Shown here: piece after piece, positions 33,302-43,784 of the stretch
How the letters are laid out: the number at the start of each line of letters is the position of its first letter
Position numbering within the stretch: the stretch's first letter is position 1
Source of the DNA: Ga0077527 sp038316355
Lineage (GTDB): Bacteria; Pseudomonadota; Gammaproteobacteria; Burkholderiales; SG8-41
Length of the DNA: 64,000 bases
Reading direction: 5' to 3'
Assembly: GCA_038316355.1 (NCBI GenBank)
Contig: JBBQAO010000001.1
Span: 65,965 to 129,964, forward strand
Translations under genes and position numbers: made by a program
The notes under the pieces: generated by a model
Database searches by the model: none
What the model was told of the DNA's origin: nothing
What the model saw: only the letters and a program-made list of their open reading frames with translations

Positions 33302-34570
33302 TTACACCAGAGCCTCCGCCCAGATGTTGCGCGCCCAGCCCCAGGCATAAGCCGCCTCGGCACTGCTCGCTGCGGTGGAAACACCACCGCTGCCCTTCAC
33401 CGGCAGTATGCTTTTCTGCGTCGCGTCGTAACGATGTACCGACGCGACATGCATCGCGCTGTCAGCGCTGACGAAGCTGTAGCAGGTGTTCATCATCATC
33501 GTGTCAGCATTCACCGGCTGACCTTTGAGCAGCGCCACGACTGCTGCTGCTGCAACCTTGGCATGCTGGTTGGCCATGCTGCCCGACTTCGGCATCGCCG
33601 ACGCTGACAGTGTCGCGTCACCGAGTACGTGCACTCCTTTGACTGCGGTGGATTCGCAGCTGGTCCAGTCAACGCCGCACCAGCGGTTGTTCGCCGTGAT
33701 CAGACCGCTTTTCACCGCGATGTCGGCCGCGCGCTGCGCCGGCACCACGTTGATGACGTCACCCTTGACGTTGTCGAACTGCAGTTTGACCGTCATGCCC
33801 TTGATGTCGACGTCGGCGATTTCGCTGTTCGGACGGTAATCGATCATGCCCTTGTACATGTCGTTCCAGGCCGCGAGAAACAGACCCTTCTTCGAAGTGA
33901 TGTCCGGGTTGGAATCGAGCACGATGATTTTCGATTTCGGTTTCGCCTTCTTGAGATAGTCGGCGACCTGGCACACCCGCTCGTACGGTCCCGGCGGGCA
34001 GCGATACGGCGCCATCGGAATCTGCAGCACGTACACGCCGCCGTCACGCATGGCAGTGAGCTGATTGCGCAGTGCCACGGTCTGCGCGCCGGCTTTCCAC
34101 GCGTGCAGGATGCGGTTCTGCGCATCCGCGCTTTTTAATGACGGAATCTGGTCGAACAGGAATTCAACACCGGGCGATACGATGGCGCGGTCGTAAGGCA
34201 GGCTGTCCCCACCGGCCAGACGCACTAGGCGTTTTTCGGCATCGATGGCCAGCGCTGAATCGCGGATCACGCGGATGCCGCGGCTGCGCAAGCCCTCGTA
34301 GCTGAAGGTGATATCGCTCATCTGCGCGTTGCCGCCGAGCACCAGGTTGCTGATCGGGCAGGAAATGAAATGCTGGCTGGGTTCGACCAAGGTCACGTCG
34401 ATGTCCGGCGCCCACAGTTTGATGAACTTCGCCGCGGTCGCGCCGCCGTACCCGCCGCCGACAACTACCACCCGTCCTGCACTGCCGCCGATGGTGGCGC
34501 AACCGGCCACCGCCGTTGCACCGGCGCCTGCGGCGGTCCATTTCATGAATTCGCGTCTGGATATGGTCAT
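33302..34570 (-). CDS. fccB: Flavocytochrome c sulfide dehydrogenase flavoprotein subunit
   Basis: 422-residue periplasmic FAD protein that oxidises sulfide to sulfur and passes electrons to a cytochrome c. A Tat-type leader (SRREFMKWTAAGAGATAVAG) precedes the FAD motif RVVVVGGGYGGATAAKF. The family signatures 'AMAPYRCPPGPYERV'-like 'PMAPYRCPPGPYERVCQVADYL' and 'GVHVLGDATLSASAMPKSG' are present, as is a C-terminal FCSD domain ('AMHVASVHRYDA'). Nine bases downstream of the cytochrome gene fccA. No sox genes are nearby. Its role may be sulfide detoxification or lithotrophy. Confidence 0.92.
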   Translation of the reverse strand: MTISRREFMKWTAAGAGATAVAGCATIGGSAGRVVVVGGGYGGATAAKFIKLWAPDIDVTLVEPSQHFISCPISNLVLGGNAQMSDITFSYEGLRSRGIRVIRDSALAIDAEKRLVRLAGGDSLPYDRAIVSPGVEFLFDQIPSLKSADAQNRILHAWKAGAQTVALRNQLTAMRDGGVYVLQIPMAPYRCPPGPYERVCQVADYLKKAKPKSKIIVLDSNPDITSKKGLFLAAWNDMYKGMIDYRPNSEIADVDIKGMTVKLQFDNVKGDVINVVPAQRAADIAVKSGLITANNRWCGVDWTSCESTAVKGVHVLGDATLSASAMPKSGSMANQHAKVAAAAVVALLKGQPVNADTMMMNTCYSFVSADSAMHVASVHRYDATQKSILPVKGSGGVSTAASSAEAAYAWGWARNIWAEALV

Positions 34571-34579
34571 GGCGTTCTC

Positions 34580-34921
34580 CTAACGCACGGCCGGCGCAGA
34601 CGTCGCGCGACCGGGTGTCACCGCGGCGAAATAGCCCGCGATCAGCTCGAGTTGTTCGTTGGTATAACCCTTGGCATGCTGGTGCATGATCGTCGCCGGA
34701 CGTTTGCCGTCGCGAAATTCCTGCATCTGCTTCAAAAGGTAATCCTTGTTCTGTCCGGCGAGGCTGGGCGGCACACCGCCGACGCTGCGGCCGTCGGTGC
34801 CGTGACAGGTGAAACAGGTGGCGGCGAGGCTGCGGGCGTGTTGCGGATCTGCCGCGGTTGCTGATGTTAGCCATGCACTACCAGCCAGAGACACGGCCAG
34901 CAGGGTCGTTGCTTTAACCAT
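34580..34921 (-). CDS. fccA: Class I cytochrome c, FccA-type subunit
   Basis: 113 residues from the ATG at 34921, which gives a proper signal peptide (TTLLAVSLAGSAWLTSATAA). One haem site, CFTCH (residues near 36), and a distal Met in 'PATIMHQHAKGYTNEQLELI'. The single-haem size and position directly before fccB identify it as the electron-accepting cytochrome of the sulfide dehydrogenase (SoxE/FccA type). An upstream start at 34939 would add six residues. It lies downstream of clpA on the same strand but across a 160-base gap containing two copies of GAAAGCCGCAACCCGC. Confidence 0.85.
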   Translation of the reverse strand: MVKATTLLAVSLAGSAWLTSATAADPQHARSLAATCFTCHGTDGRSVGGVPPSLAGQNKDYLLKQMQEFRDGKRPATIMHQHAKGYTNEQLELIAGYFAAVTPGRATSAPAVR

Positions 34922-35083
34922 GGTTGCGCTCCATAACAATGCGGCGCCAAGGATTGGCTACCGCCGGGCTGAAATTGATATCAGTTTTTTTATCGAACCA
35001 GTCTCTGCGCAAATACCACTGCTGTCAAGAAAGCCGCAACCCGCGACAGAAAGCCGCAACCCGCCCTTTGACCACCGCAGCCG

Positions 35084-37345
<2,262 letters not shown>

Positions 37346-37373
37346 GGTTGTCCGATCATGGGCATGTGAAACC

Positions 37374-37682
37374 TCAGTTCTCTTCCATTACACACTGTAA
37401 CGGATGCAGGTGCTGCTTGGAGTACGACTTTACCTGTTCCACTTTGGTTGCGGCAACATCTCTCGGAAATATACCGCAAACGCCCATGCCGTCGCGGTGC
37501 ACCTTGAGCATGACCTGGGTCGCGCTTTCGCGACTAAGGGAGAAAAACCGCTGTAAAACCCCTACGACGAAATCCATAGGCGTGTAGTCGTCATTGAGCA
37601 GCAACACCTTGAACATCGATGGCGGCTTGGTTTTGGTACGTTTCGCCTCAAGGACGGTGTCTTCACGCTGCCTGGTTGCCAT
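37374..37682 (-). CDS. clpS: ATP-dependent Clp protease adaptor ClpS
   Basis: 102-residue adaptor that binds ClpA and delivers N-end-rule substrates. The conserved core VLLLNDDYTPMDFVVGVLQR, the 'VHRDGMGVCGIFPRDVAATKVEQV' region and the short disordered N-terminal tail are all present. It is encoded immediately upstream of clpA and diverges from the cold-shock gene, as in many proteobacteria. Confidence 0.96.
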   Translation of the reverse strand: MATRQREDTVLEAKRTKTKPPSMFKVLLLNDDYTPMDFVVGVLQRFFSLSRESATQVMLKVHRDGMGVCGIFPRDVAATKVEQVKSYSKQHLHPLQCVMEEN

Positions 37683-38018
37683 ACCGTTGAAAAATTCGCA
37701 TTACATGCCTCAAACTTCTAAATTGGGGCCGGGGTGCCGATCTGCAAGTGGCGCGGGTCCACTGTGAATCCACGCTTGAACACCTATTGTGTCTGGAATG
37801 CAGAATTTTTCAAGTGGCTGCAAACAATGGAAAAACCTGCCAGATCCGGGGTTTCCGGCGTAAGCTTGACTTTGACCGGCAAATACCCTAGAAAGCAGTC
37901 GGGTGTTGGGGTTCAGGCTTTATCGCAAGACCAGCGCAGTACCTGTGGTTTGGCCAATGCGATCCTTGGAACTCGAACAAATCGCGGAGCCCATCCGCTT
38001 TTCTATCAAGGCAGGCAT
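37683..38018 (+). promoter_or_regulatory. clpS-csp intergenic region with csp promoter and long leader
   Basis: 336 bases without a supported gene. A promoter is suggested by TTGACT (37866-37871), a 17-base spacer and TAGAAA (37889-37894). It would give the cold-shock mRNA a leader of about 120 bases, the length typical of cspA-type thermoregulated 5' UTRs. A GGCAGGC element precedes the ATG at 38019. No gene is seen in the remainder. Confidence 0.5.
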
Positions 38019-38222
38019 ATGGCAACTGGTACTGTGAAATGGTTCAATGACTCCAAAGGTTACGGGTTCATCACTCCGGACGACGGCAGCGAAGATCTTT
38101 TCGCGCACTTCTCCGCGATCCAGATGAATGGCTTCAAGACACTGAAAGAAGGCCAGAAAGTGTCTTTCGAAGTCACCCAGGGCCCCAAGGGCAAGCAAGC
38201 CTCTAACATCCAAGCAGCCTGA
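38019..38222 (+). CDS. Cold-shock protein, CspA family
   Basis: 67-residue single cold-shock domain with both RNA-binding motifs, KGYGFIT (RNP1) and DLFAHF (RNP2: in place of VFVHF), beginning MATGTVKWFNDSKGYGFITP. It acts as a single-strand nucleic-acid chaperone. It is preceded by a long untranslated leader and followed by a strong terminator, so it is a single-gene transcript. The exact paralogue cannot be named from sequence alone. Confidence 0.96.
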   Translation: MATGTVKWFNDSKGYGFITPDDGSEDLFAHFSAIQMNGFKTLKEGQKVSFEVTQGPKGKQASNIQAA

Positions 38223-38274
38223 AGCTGTGAATTCTGCCGCTGGCAGCAATGCCGGCGGCCCTGCGCCAGACTAA

Positions 38275-38308
38275 GCCCGCAGACCATTACGGTCCTGCGG
38301 GCTTTTTT
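38275..38308 (+). terminator. Rho-independent terminator after csp
   Basis: GCCCGCAG paired with CTGCGGGC, with an inner GACC/GGTC pairing, followed by six T. It lies 53 bases after the csp stop codon. Confidence 0.9.
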
Positions 38309-38372
38309 CTGCACCCGCCGGCAAGCACAGTCCGCCGGGTGAACCTCCGTTTATGCCGGATGCAATAAATGC

Positions 38373-38378
38373 GATAAT
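38373..38378 (+). promoter_or_regulatory. Possible promoter for the 38517 gene
   Basis: GATAAT as a -10, with TTTATG 17 bases upstream (38350-38355) as a weak -35. It would give a leader of about 130 bases. The only AT-rich spot in the 38310-38516 gap. Confidence 0.35.
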
Positions 38379-38516
38379 TCTGCCGACGGACCAGCATGGG
38401 AAGAGCGCGGATGCCGCAGTTCCGATCCTGCTCGTGGAACGCCCCGGGACGCCCTACAGATCGCCGGAACCGGCCGATCACTTGAACGACAAAAATTCGA
38501 ACGGAGAAAGAGAATC

Positions 38517-39893
38517 ATGACTGCAAAACTGGACCTGCTCAAAATCGCGCAGGAAGAACAGAGCGGCGACCTGTTCAAGCACCTCGACAGCATCTTCAAA
38601 CGTTCCAAAACCCAGCCGCGCGGCTTCAGTGACGCTATCATCTGGGAAGGCGGCAATGAGGCAGGCGGCGTCAAACCCGTGGCGCACGCGCTCACCGACA
38701 CGTTTGCGCTGAACGGCACGCTCATGGCTCTCGATGTGCTGGGCCTGCCCTTCCTCGGCGTACCGATGATGGCGCAGTTCCGCCATGACTCGAAGCTGAA
38801 GTCGCTGGAGTGGTTCGGCAAGATGGATTTCACCTGCCTGAAGTGGTCGACCGCAGGTGACTTCATGGTGAATGACGGCGGCAAAAAAGTCGTTGTCGCC
38901 GGAAAATCCGCCAACGCTCCGCTGCGCACCGCCGCCGGCGTGTACTGCAACGTGCGCCCCTACGGCCCCATCACCAGCGTGCGTTTCATGCCCGGCCTGC
39001 CCTACTCCCAGGACAACAAGAAGTTCGTGGTCGACAAAACCACCGGCAACATCCATTCGGAAATGAACACCCCGGGTGTACGCATGGCTTACGCCGCGCG
39101 CCTGTTCCTTAAAATGGTCCACGAAACCGGCCAGATCGGCCGTGTCGCCACCAAGCCGACGCAGGCCAAGGAAGACGCCGTCAACGCCGGCATCATGCGC
39201 TGGCTGCTGCAGGGCACGAAGTTCAAGCTGAAGCGTCAATACGCCGTGGATGCCTACGAAGAGCACAAGGAAAACGTTGACGCCATCGCCGCGCTGCTGC
39301 CGAAGGATTTCAAGGCCGGCATGGAAAACTGGGGCGGCGACATCTATGAGCACATCTCCGACACCAACTTCGGCCTGCTGCTGCATGACATGATCAATCA
39401 CCGTGACTGCATCGTGTACGCAACCGATCTCGACGGCGACCGCCTGACCGACCTGATGGCAGATGCGCCGGACGTTCTGCGCGCCTGGGGGCAGCTGGTG
39501 CTTGATCACGCCAAGACCGGCAAGGACATGAAGCAGGTCTGGAAAGACATGGGCTTCACCATGACCAACGGCAAGGACATGACCAGCGTGATGTACCGCA
39601 TGGAAGGCGCGCCGATTTACGAGCAGACCCTCGGCTCCGCTGACGCGATGCTGATGCGTCTGCTCAACGGTGATGAAACCGTCGGCGGCACCAAAGACCC
39701 GTACGATCCGCGCATTCACTTCGTACTGATCAACGAAGCCTACAAGGCCGCCAACCCGGGTAACAAGGAGCTTGCCGGCTGGCTGGACGCGCAACTCGCC
39801 ACCTTCGACAAGATTTACGGTGCCAAGCGTCCGCGCTATATCGACGGTTACAACCAGCTCAAGGCCGCGATCAAGCCCTGGGGTAGCCAGTAA
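38517..39893 (+). CDS. Conserved-looking 458-residue protein, family not recognised
   Basis: Soluble cytoplasmic protein without a signal peptide or membrane segment. Sequences that stand out are 'AIIWEGGNEAGGVKPVAHALTD', 'SVRFMPGLPYSQDNKKFVVD', 'ENWGGDIYEHISDTNFGLLLHD', 'CIVYATDLDGDRLTDLMADAP' and 'GTKDPYDPRIHFVLINEAYKAAN'. A purine-rich GGAGAAAGAG ribosome-binding site, its own terminator and uniformly favoured codons suggest strong expression. It lies between csp and malate synthase, which tempts one to think of the glyoxylate bypass, but it does not contain isocitrate lyase (KKCGH) or isocitrate dehydrogenase motifs that I can see. Function is left open. Confidence 0.85.
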   Translation: MTAKLDLLKIAQEEQSGDLFKHLDSIFKRSKTQPRGFSDAIIWEGGNEAGGVKPVAHALTDTFALNGTLMALDVLGLPFLGVPMMAQFRHDSKLKSLEWFGKMDFTCLKWSTAGDFMVNDGGKKVVVAGKSANAPLRTAAGVYCNVRPYGPITSVRFMPGLPYSQDNKKFVVDKTTGNIHSEMNTPGVRMAYAARLFLKMVHETGQIGRVATKPTQAKEDAVNAGIMRWLLQGTKFKLKRQYAVDAYEEHKENVDAIAALLPKDFKAGMENWGGDIYEHISDTNFGLLLHDMINHRDCIVYATDLDGDRLTDLMADAPDVLRAWGQLVLDHAKTGKDMKQVWKDMGFTMTNGKDMTSVMYRMEGAPIYEQTLGSADAMLMRLLNGDETVGGTKDPYDPRIHFVLINEAYKAANPGNKELAGWLDAQLATFDKIYGAKRPRYIDGYNQLKAAIKPWGSQ

Positions 39894-40231
39894 CATAGCG
39901 CTCCCACGCGGCGTATCAGCCGCGCTCCAATAAAAAACGCTCGCAACCGCGGGCGTTTTTTATTGCGCTGGCCATTCATCGCAGGTCGGCCATCTTGCAT
40001 AGCGGCATTGCCGATCATTCAATGCCAAACCTGGTATTTCCCTGCTGAAATCGGCCCACTATGCAAATATTGGCTGTTGTGGAATTCTATGTATAATGCA
40101 TTGCAGCAATAGCCGTGGCAATCGTTTTTACATTGTGAAACCTTGGTTTTCCCCCTACTTTTCCCTCTACTTTTTTTCTCCGACTGATTCTCCGACTGAT
40201 CCTGATTACCGACGCGTCCAGGAGTCTGACC
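39894..40231 (+). promoter_or_regulatory. Intergenic region before aceB: promoter and tandem repeat
   Basis: 338 bases without a gene. After the terminator at 39932-39961, a promoter is suggested by TTGGCT (40070-40075), a 16-base spacer and a perfect TATAAT (40092-40097). It would give a leader of about 130 bases. That leader holds pyrimidine-rich repeats, including two exact tandem copies of CTCCGACTGAT (40178 and 40190), and a CCAGGAG ribosome-binding site just before the ATG. Confidence 0.6.
39932..39961. terminator. Bidirectional terminator after the 38517 gene
   Basis: AAAAAACGC at the left end pairs with GCGTTTTTT at the right, around a GC-rich core. It lies about 40 bases past the stop codon at 39893. 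Confidence 0.8.
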
Positions 40232-41860
40232 ATGACCACCACCCGTTTCCCCGATGGCGTTGAAATCATCGGTGCCATCCCTGCCGCTTACGGCGAAATA
40301 CTGACGCCGCCGGCCATCGCCTTTTTCGCCAGGCTGGCGCGAAAATTTGAAGCTCGCCGCCAGGAATTGATGGCACAGCGCGTGGTGCGCCAGAACGGGT
40401 TTGATGCCGGCAAATTGCCCGACTTCCTCGCCGAAACCAAAACCGTGCGCGACGGCGACTGGACCATCGGTGCGGTGCCCGCCGACCTGCAGGACCGCCG
40501 CGTTGAAATCACCGGCCCCACCGACCGCAAGATGGTGATCAACGCGCTCAACTCGGGGGCCAATGTATTCATGGCTGACTTCGAGGATTCGAACGCGCCG
40601 ACCTGGAGCAACATGATCGAGGGGCAGCTCAATCTGCGTGACGCCCTGCGCGGATCGATCACCTACCAGAGCCCGGAAGGCAAAAGCTACAAACTCAACG
40701 CCAAAATCGCCACGCTGCTGGTGCGCCCGCGCGGCTGGCACCTGATGGAAAACCATGCGCTGATCGACGGCGATCCGGTCTCCGGCGCGATTTTCGATTT
40801 CGCGCTGTATTTTTTCCACAACGCCAAGGAAGCACTGGCACGCGGCACCGGCGCGTATTTCTATCTGCCGAAAATGGAAAGCCACCTTGAAGCGCGGCTG
40901 TGGAACGACATTTTTATCATGGCACAGCAGGAACTCGGCGTGCCGCAGGGCACGATCAAGGGCACGGTGCTGATCGAGACCGTGCTCGCCGCCTTCGAGA
41001 TGGACGAAATCCTCTACGAACTGCGCGAGCATTGCGTCGGCCTCAACATTGGCCGCTGGGATTACATTTTCAGCTGCATCAAGAAATTCCGCTCCAACAA
41101 GGATTTCTGCCTCGCCGACCGCAGTCAGGTATCCATGACTTCGCCGTTCATGCGCGCCTATGCGCTGCTGCTGATCCAGACCTGCCACAAACGCAAAGCC
41201 TTCGCGATGGGCGGCATGGCAGCGCAGATTCCGATCAAAGACGATTCTGCGGCGAACGAGGCCGCGCTGGCCAAGGTGCGCGCCGACAAGGAGCGCGAGG
41301 CCACCGACGGCTGCGACGGCACCTGGGTTGCGCATCCGGGTCTGGTCGGCATCGCCAGGGAAATTTTCGACAAACACATGCCGGCGGCAAACCAGGTCAG
41401 CCGCCTGCGGCCCGACGTCAACGTCAGCGCCAAAGACCTGCTCAACTTCCAGCCGGAAGCACCGATCAGCGAAGCCGGCCTGCGCAACAACATCAGCGTC
41501 GGCATCCAGTACATCGGGGCCTGGCTGGCCGGCAACGGTTGCGTGCCGGTATACAACCTGATGGAGGACGCCGCCACCGCGGAGATTTCGCGTTCGCAGA
41601 TCTGGCAATGGATGCGCAGCCCCAAGGGTGTGCTTGACGACGGTCGCAAGGTCACAAAAGACATGTTCCGCAAAATGCTGCCGGAAGAACTGGCGCGGGT
41701 GCGTCGCGAACTCGGCGAGGAAGCCTGGAACGCCGGTCAGTATGAAGAAGCGGCCCTGCTTTTCGATGAAATCAGCACCAGCGACGACTACGTGGAGTTT
41801 CTGACGCTGCCCGGTTATGAGCAGTTGACCAAAGGCATTGAAGCTGGCGTCGCAGCATAA
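40232..41860 (+). CDS. aceB: Malate synthase A
   Basis: 542-residue enzyme that condenses glyoxylate and acetyl-CoA to malate in the glyoxylate bypass. Motifs: 'NVFMADFEDSNAPTWSNMIEGQ', 'RPRGWHLMENHALIDG', 'TIKGTVLIETVLAAFEMDEILYELREHCVGLNIGRWDYIFS' (with the catalytic and Mg-binding residues) and 'MGGMAAQIPIKDD'. Length and order fit the A-type enzyme. The start is supported by CCAGGAG eight bases upstream. Isocitrate lyase is not in the window. Confidence 0.96.
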   Translation: MTTTRFPDGVEIIGAIPAAYGEILTPPAIAFFARLARKFEARRQELMAQRVVRQNGFDAGKLPDFLAETKTVRDGDWTIGAVPADLQDRRVEITGPTDRKMVINALNSGANVFMADFEDSNAPTWSNMIEGQLNLRDALRGSITYQSPEGKSYKLNAKIATLLVRPRGWHLMENHALIDGDPVSGAIFDFALYFFHNAKEALARGTGAYFYLPKMESHLEARLWNDIFIMAQQELGVPQGTIKGTVLIETVLAAFEMDEILYELREHCVGLNIGRWDYIFSCIKKFRSNKDFCLADRSQVSMTSPFMRAYALLLIQTCHKRKAFAMGGMAAQIPIKDDSAANEAALAKVRADKEREATDGCDGTWVAHPGLVGIAREIFDKHMPAANQVSRLRPDVNVSAKDLLNFQPEAPISEAGLRNNISVGIQYIGAWLAGNGCVPVYNLMEDAATAEISRSQIWQWMRSPKGVLDDGRKVTKDMFRKMLPEELARVRRELGEEAWNAGQYEEAALLFDEISTSDDYVEFLTLPGYEQLTKGIEAGVAA

Positions 41861-41883
41861 CAACTACACCCTTCATATCATCA

Positions 41884-41912
41884 AGGCCTCCGCATTTGCG
41901 GGGGCCTTTTTC
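41884..41912 (+). terminator. Rho-independent terminator after aceB
   Basis: GGCCTCCGCA paired with TGCGGGGGCC around TTT, followed by TTTTT. It lies 24 bases after the aceB stop codon and just before the rluE-like gene. Confidence 0.88.
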
Positions 41913-41926
41913 CGTACAATCTGCCA

Positions 41927-42565
41927 ATGGCACCGGTAATCCTGCTCAATAAACCTTATGGCGTGATCTGTCAGTTCACGCCTTCGGGCAATCACCGGAC
42001 GCTGAAAGATTTTGTGCCCATCGCCAACGTCTACCCGGCGGGGCGACTGGATACCGACAGCGAAGGGCTGGTCGTGCTGACCGGCGACGGGGAACTGCAG
42101 CACCTCATTACCGATCCCCGGCACAAGCTGGCGAAGACCTATTTTGTCGAAGTCGAGGGCGCACCCACCGATGCAGCACTGGCACCGTTGCGGGCCGGCA
42201 TCCAGCTAGGCGACTACCGCGCCCGGCCTGCGGAAGTCGCGCTGGTCGCGCCACCGGACTGGTTATGGCCGCGGGTGCCGCCGGTGCGGATCCGCCACAC
42301 CATCCCCACGACGTGGCTGCAACTGACCATCCGCGAAGGCCGCAACCGCCAGGTTCGACGGATGACTGCTGCTGTCGGCTTCCCGACCCTGCGCTTGATC
42401 CGCCACAGTGTGGGCCCGTGGACGCTGGCAGGCATTACCCCAGGGATCTGGAAAATCGCCGAATCGTCAATTTTGTGCGTCAACAGCTCAAATCCGGGAG
42501 CTACGAGACCTCATTTACCGCCAAAACGGCCACCTGCCCGGAGCTCCCGTCCACGGAAAAACTAA
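41927..42565 (+). CDS. rRNA large-subunit pseudouridine synthase, RluE-like
   Basis: 212-residue RsuA/RluE-type pseudouridine synthase without an S4 domain. 'ILLNKPYGVICQFTPSG' opens the catalytic domain. The catalytic Asp lies in YPAGRLDTDSEGLVVLT, and 'TIREGRNRQVRRMTAAVGFPTLRLIRHSVGP' is the conserved later motif. The best match is RluE, which modifies U2457 of 23S rRNA in E. coli. The C-terminal tail after 'ITPGIWKIAE' is longer than usual and rich in Pro/Arg. The start is very close to the aceB terminator. Confidence 0.9.
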   Translation: MAPVILLNKPYGVICQFTPSGNHRTLKDFVPIANVYPAGRLDTDSEGLVVLTGDGELQHLITDPRHKLAKTYFVEVEGAPTDAALAPLRAGIQLGDYRARPAEVALVAPPDWLWPRVPPVRIRHTIPTTWLQLTIREGRNRQVRRMTAAVGFPTLRLIRHSVGPWTLAGITPGIWKIAESSILCVNSSNPGATRPHLPPKRPPARSSRPRKN

Positions 42566-42603
42566 AACCTTTGTTTTATTGTGTTTTTATCGGGAAAACT
42601 TAC

Positions 42604-42699
42604 ATGGGACTGTCAACCGCTTCCAGTCCGGCCCGTTATTCGCGCTTGACCGGCTTTTCGGTCAAGGGCCACAAGGCCTGGTTGATCAACCACTATTGA
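42604..42699 (+). other. Leader with hairpin and possible 31-codon ORF before the Lys-rich peptide gene
   Basis: An ATG at 42604 opens a 31-codon frame that ends seven bases before the ATG of the exported peptide at 42707. Inside it CTTGACCG (42645-42652) and CGGTCAAG (42659-42666) form a perfect 8-bp hairpin with a GCTTTT loop. This could be a translated leader, a structural regulatory element or chance. The downstream gene's own GAGGAAATT ribosome-binding site lies in the last bases. Confidence 0.35.
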
Positions 42700-42706
42700 G
42701 GAAATT

Positions 42707-42883
42707 ATGAACAAACTGTTTGCTGCCATCATCGCCGCCGCTTTCGCCACCGTTGCTGTTGCCCCGGCGTTCGCCGCTGATGCAAAAAAAGACGAAATGA
42801 AAAAAGAAGAAAAGAAAGACATGAAGAAAGAAGAACCGAAAAAAGAAGTGAAGAAAGACGCGAAAAAAGACGAGAAGAAGTAA
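42707..42883 (+). CDS. Small exported lysine-rich peptide, copy 1
   Basis: 58 residues. A clean signal peptide (MNKLFAAIIAAAFATVAVAP, cleavage near AFA-AD) is followed by a mature part composed almost only of Lys, Glu and Asp (repeats of KKDE/KKEE). It has a good GAGGAAAT ribosome-binding site and is followed by a strong terminator. A second gene of the same plan begins at 43074. Short exported K/E/D-rich peptides of this kind are seen in betaproteobacteria, but no function is established. A periplasmic polyampholyte that binds metal or buffers charge is conceivable. Confidence 0.8.
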   Translation: MNKLFAAIIAAAFATVAVAPAFAADAKKDEMKKEEKKDMKKEEPKKEVKKDAKKDEKK

Positions 42884-42900
42884 TCTTCTTGCTTTCCGAA

Positions 42901-42930
42901 AAGGCAGGGCTTGCGCCCTGCCTTTTTTTT
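42901..42930 (+). terminator. Terminator after Lys-rich peptide 1
   Basis: GGCAGGGC-TTGC-GCCCTGCC followed by eight T: a perfect 8-bp stem with a tetraloop 17 bases after the stop. It is nearly the same as the terminator at 43255. Confidence 0.92.
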
Positions 42931-43073
42931 GCTCCTGTCCCGGCAAAAAGAGCGTTCGCCCCCCTTGCCCGGGACGGTTGTCATTTATGAGTGTATGCGC
43001 TAATGTAGCAGCGCTCACCTAGAGCCCCCGGCCGGCAACCGGCCGGATTAGTCTAACCACCAAGGGAGGAAAC

Positions 43074-43220
43074 ATGAAGAAACTACTCGCAATTGCATTT
43101 GCCGCAATGTTCTCGGTCGTGTCCGTTGCTCCGGTGTTTGCAGCCGACAAAAAAGAAGCCGCAAAAGTGGACTGCAAGGACGCAAAAAACAAAGACCATA
43201 AAGACTGCAAAAAGAAATAA
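43074..43220 (+). CDS. Small exported lysine-rich peptide, copy 2
   Basis: 48 residues. A signal peptide (MKKLLAIAFAAMFSVVSVAP, cleavage near VFA-AD) precedes a mature part of about 24 residues rich in Lys and Asp with two Cys (KVDCKDAKNKDHKDCKKK). It has the same plan as the gene at 42707 but adds the cysteines. AAGGGAGGAAAC is a strong ribosome-binding site, and an inverted repeat (CCGGCCGGCAACCGGCCGG-like) lies 20-40 bases before it. The C-x10-C pair could form a disulfide or bind a metal. Function is unknown. Confidence 0.8.
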   Translation: MKKLLAIAFAAMFSVVSVAPVFAADKKEAAKVDCKDAKNKDHKDCKKK

Positions 43221-43254
43221 GAAAAAAAGCAGTAATTTCCAGCGTCATTGGAAA

Positions 43255-43287
43255 GGCGGGGCTTGTGCCCTGCCTTTTCTTTTTTTG
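43255..43287 (+). terminator. Terminator after Lys-rich peptide 2
   Basis: GGCGGGGC-TTGT-GCCCTGCC (one G-T pair) followed by TTTTCTTTTTTT. It lies 35 bases after the stop and is related in sequence to the terminator of copy 1. Confidence 0.85.
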
Positions 43288-43318
43288 AGGCGCAAGCCGC
43301 TGGCGATAAAATACCGCC

Positions 43319-43780
43319 ATGAACGACAAAACCAGCCAGTGGAAACCCAACGTCACCGTCGCTGCCGTCGTTGAGCGTGACGGCGCCTTCCTGCTGGTCG
43401 AGGAACAGACCACCGACGGCATCCTCTACAACCAGCCGGCCGGACACCTCGAAGCCGGTGAATCCCTGCTCGATGCCGTGGTCCGCGAAACCCTGGAAGA
43501 ATCGGCCTGGCGCTTCACGCCAACCGCGCTGGTGGGGGTCTACCAGTACCATCAGGCGTCGTCCGGCATTACTTACCTGCGCTTCGCCTTCACCGGGGAG
43601 CTTGCAGACCATGAAGCCGGTCGGAAACTCGACACCGGCATTCTGCGCGCATTGTGGATGCCCGCAGCCGACATCCGCGCCAACCGCACAAAACATCGCA
43701 ACCCGCTGCTGATCCAGTGCATCGACGATTACCTGGCCGGCCGGCGTTACCCGCTGGACCTGCTGCATCACTACAATTAA
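43319..43780 (+). CDS. NUDIX hydrolase, NudJ-like
   Basis: 153-residue pyrophosphohydrolase. The Nudix box GHLEAGESLLDAVVRETLEESAW (G-x5-E-x7-R-E-x2-E-E-x-G with Ala at the last Gly) begins at about residue 42. The flanking 'VAAVVERDGAFLLVEEQ' and 'GVYQYHQASSGITYLRFAF' fit NudJ, the HMP-PP/nucleoside phosphatase often found just before mnmA. It ends five bases before mnmA, so the two are probably co-transcribed, as in E. coli. Confidence 0.9.
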   Translation: MNDKTSQWKPNVTVAAVVERDGAFLLVEEQTTDGILYNQPAGHLEAGESLLDAVVRETLEESAWRFTPTALVGVYQYHQASSGITYLRFAFTGELADHEAGRKLDTGILRALWMPAADIRANRTKHRNPLLIQCIDDYLAGRRYPLDLLHHYN

Positions 43781-43784
43781 GACC

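Noticed and set aside
38517..39893. Annotation as isocitrate lyase or isocitrate dehydrogenase from proximity to aceB
   Set aside because: Neither the lyase KKCGH motif nor the dehydrogenase signature is present.
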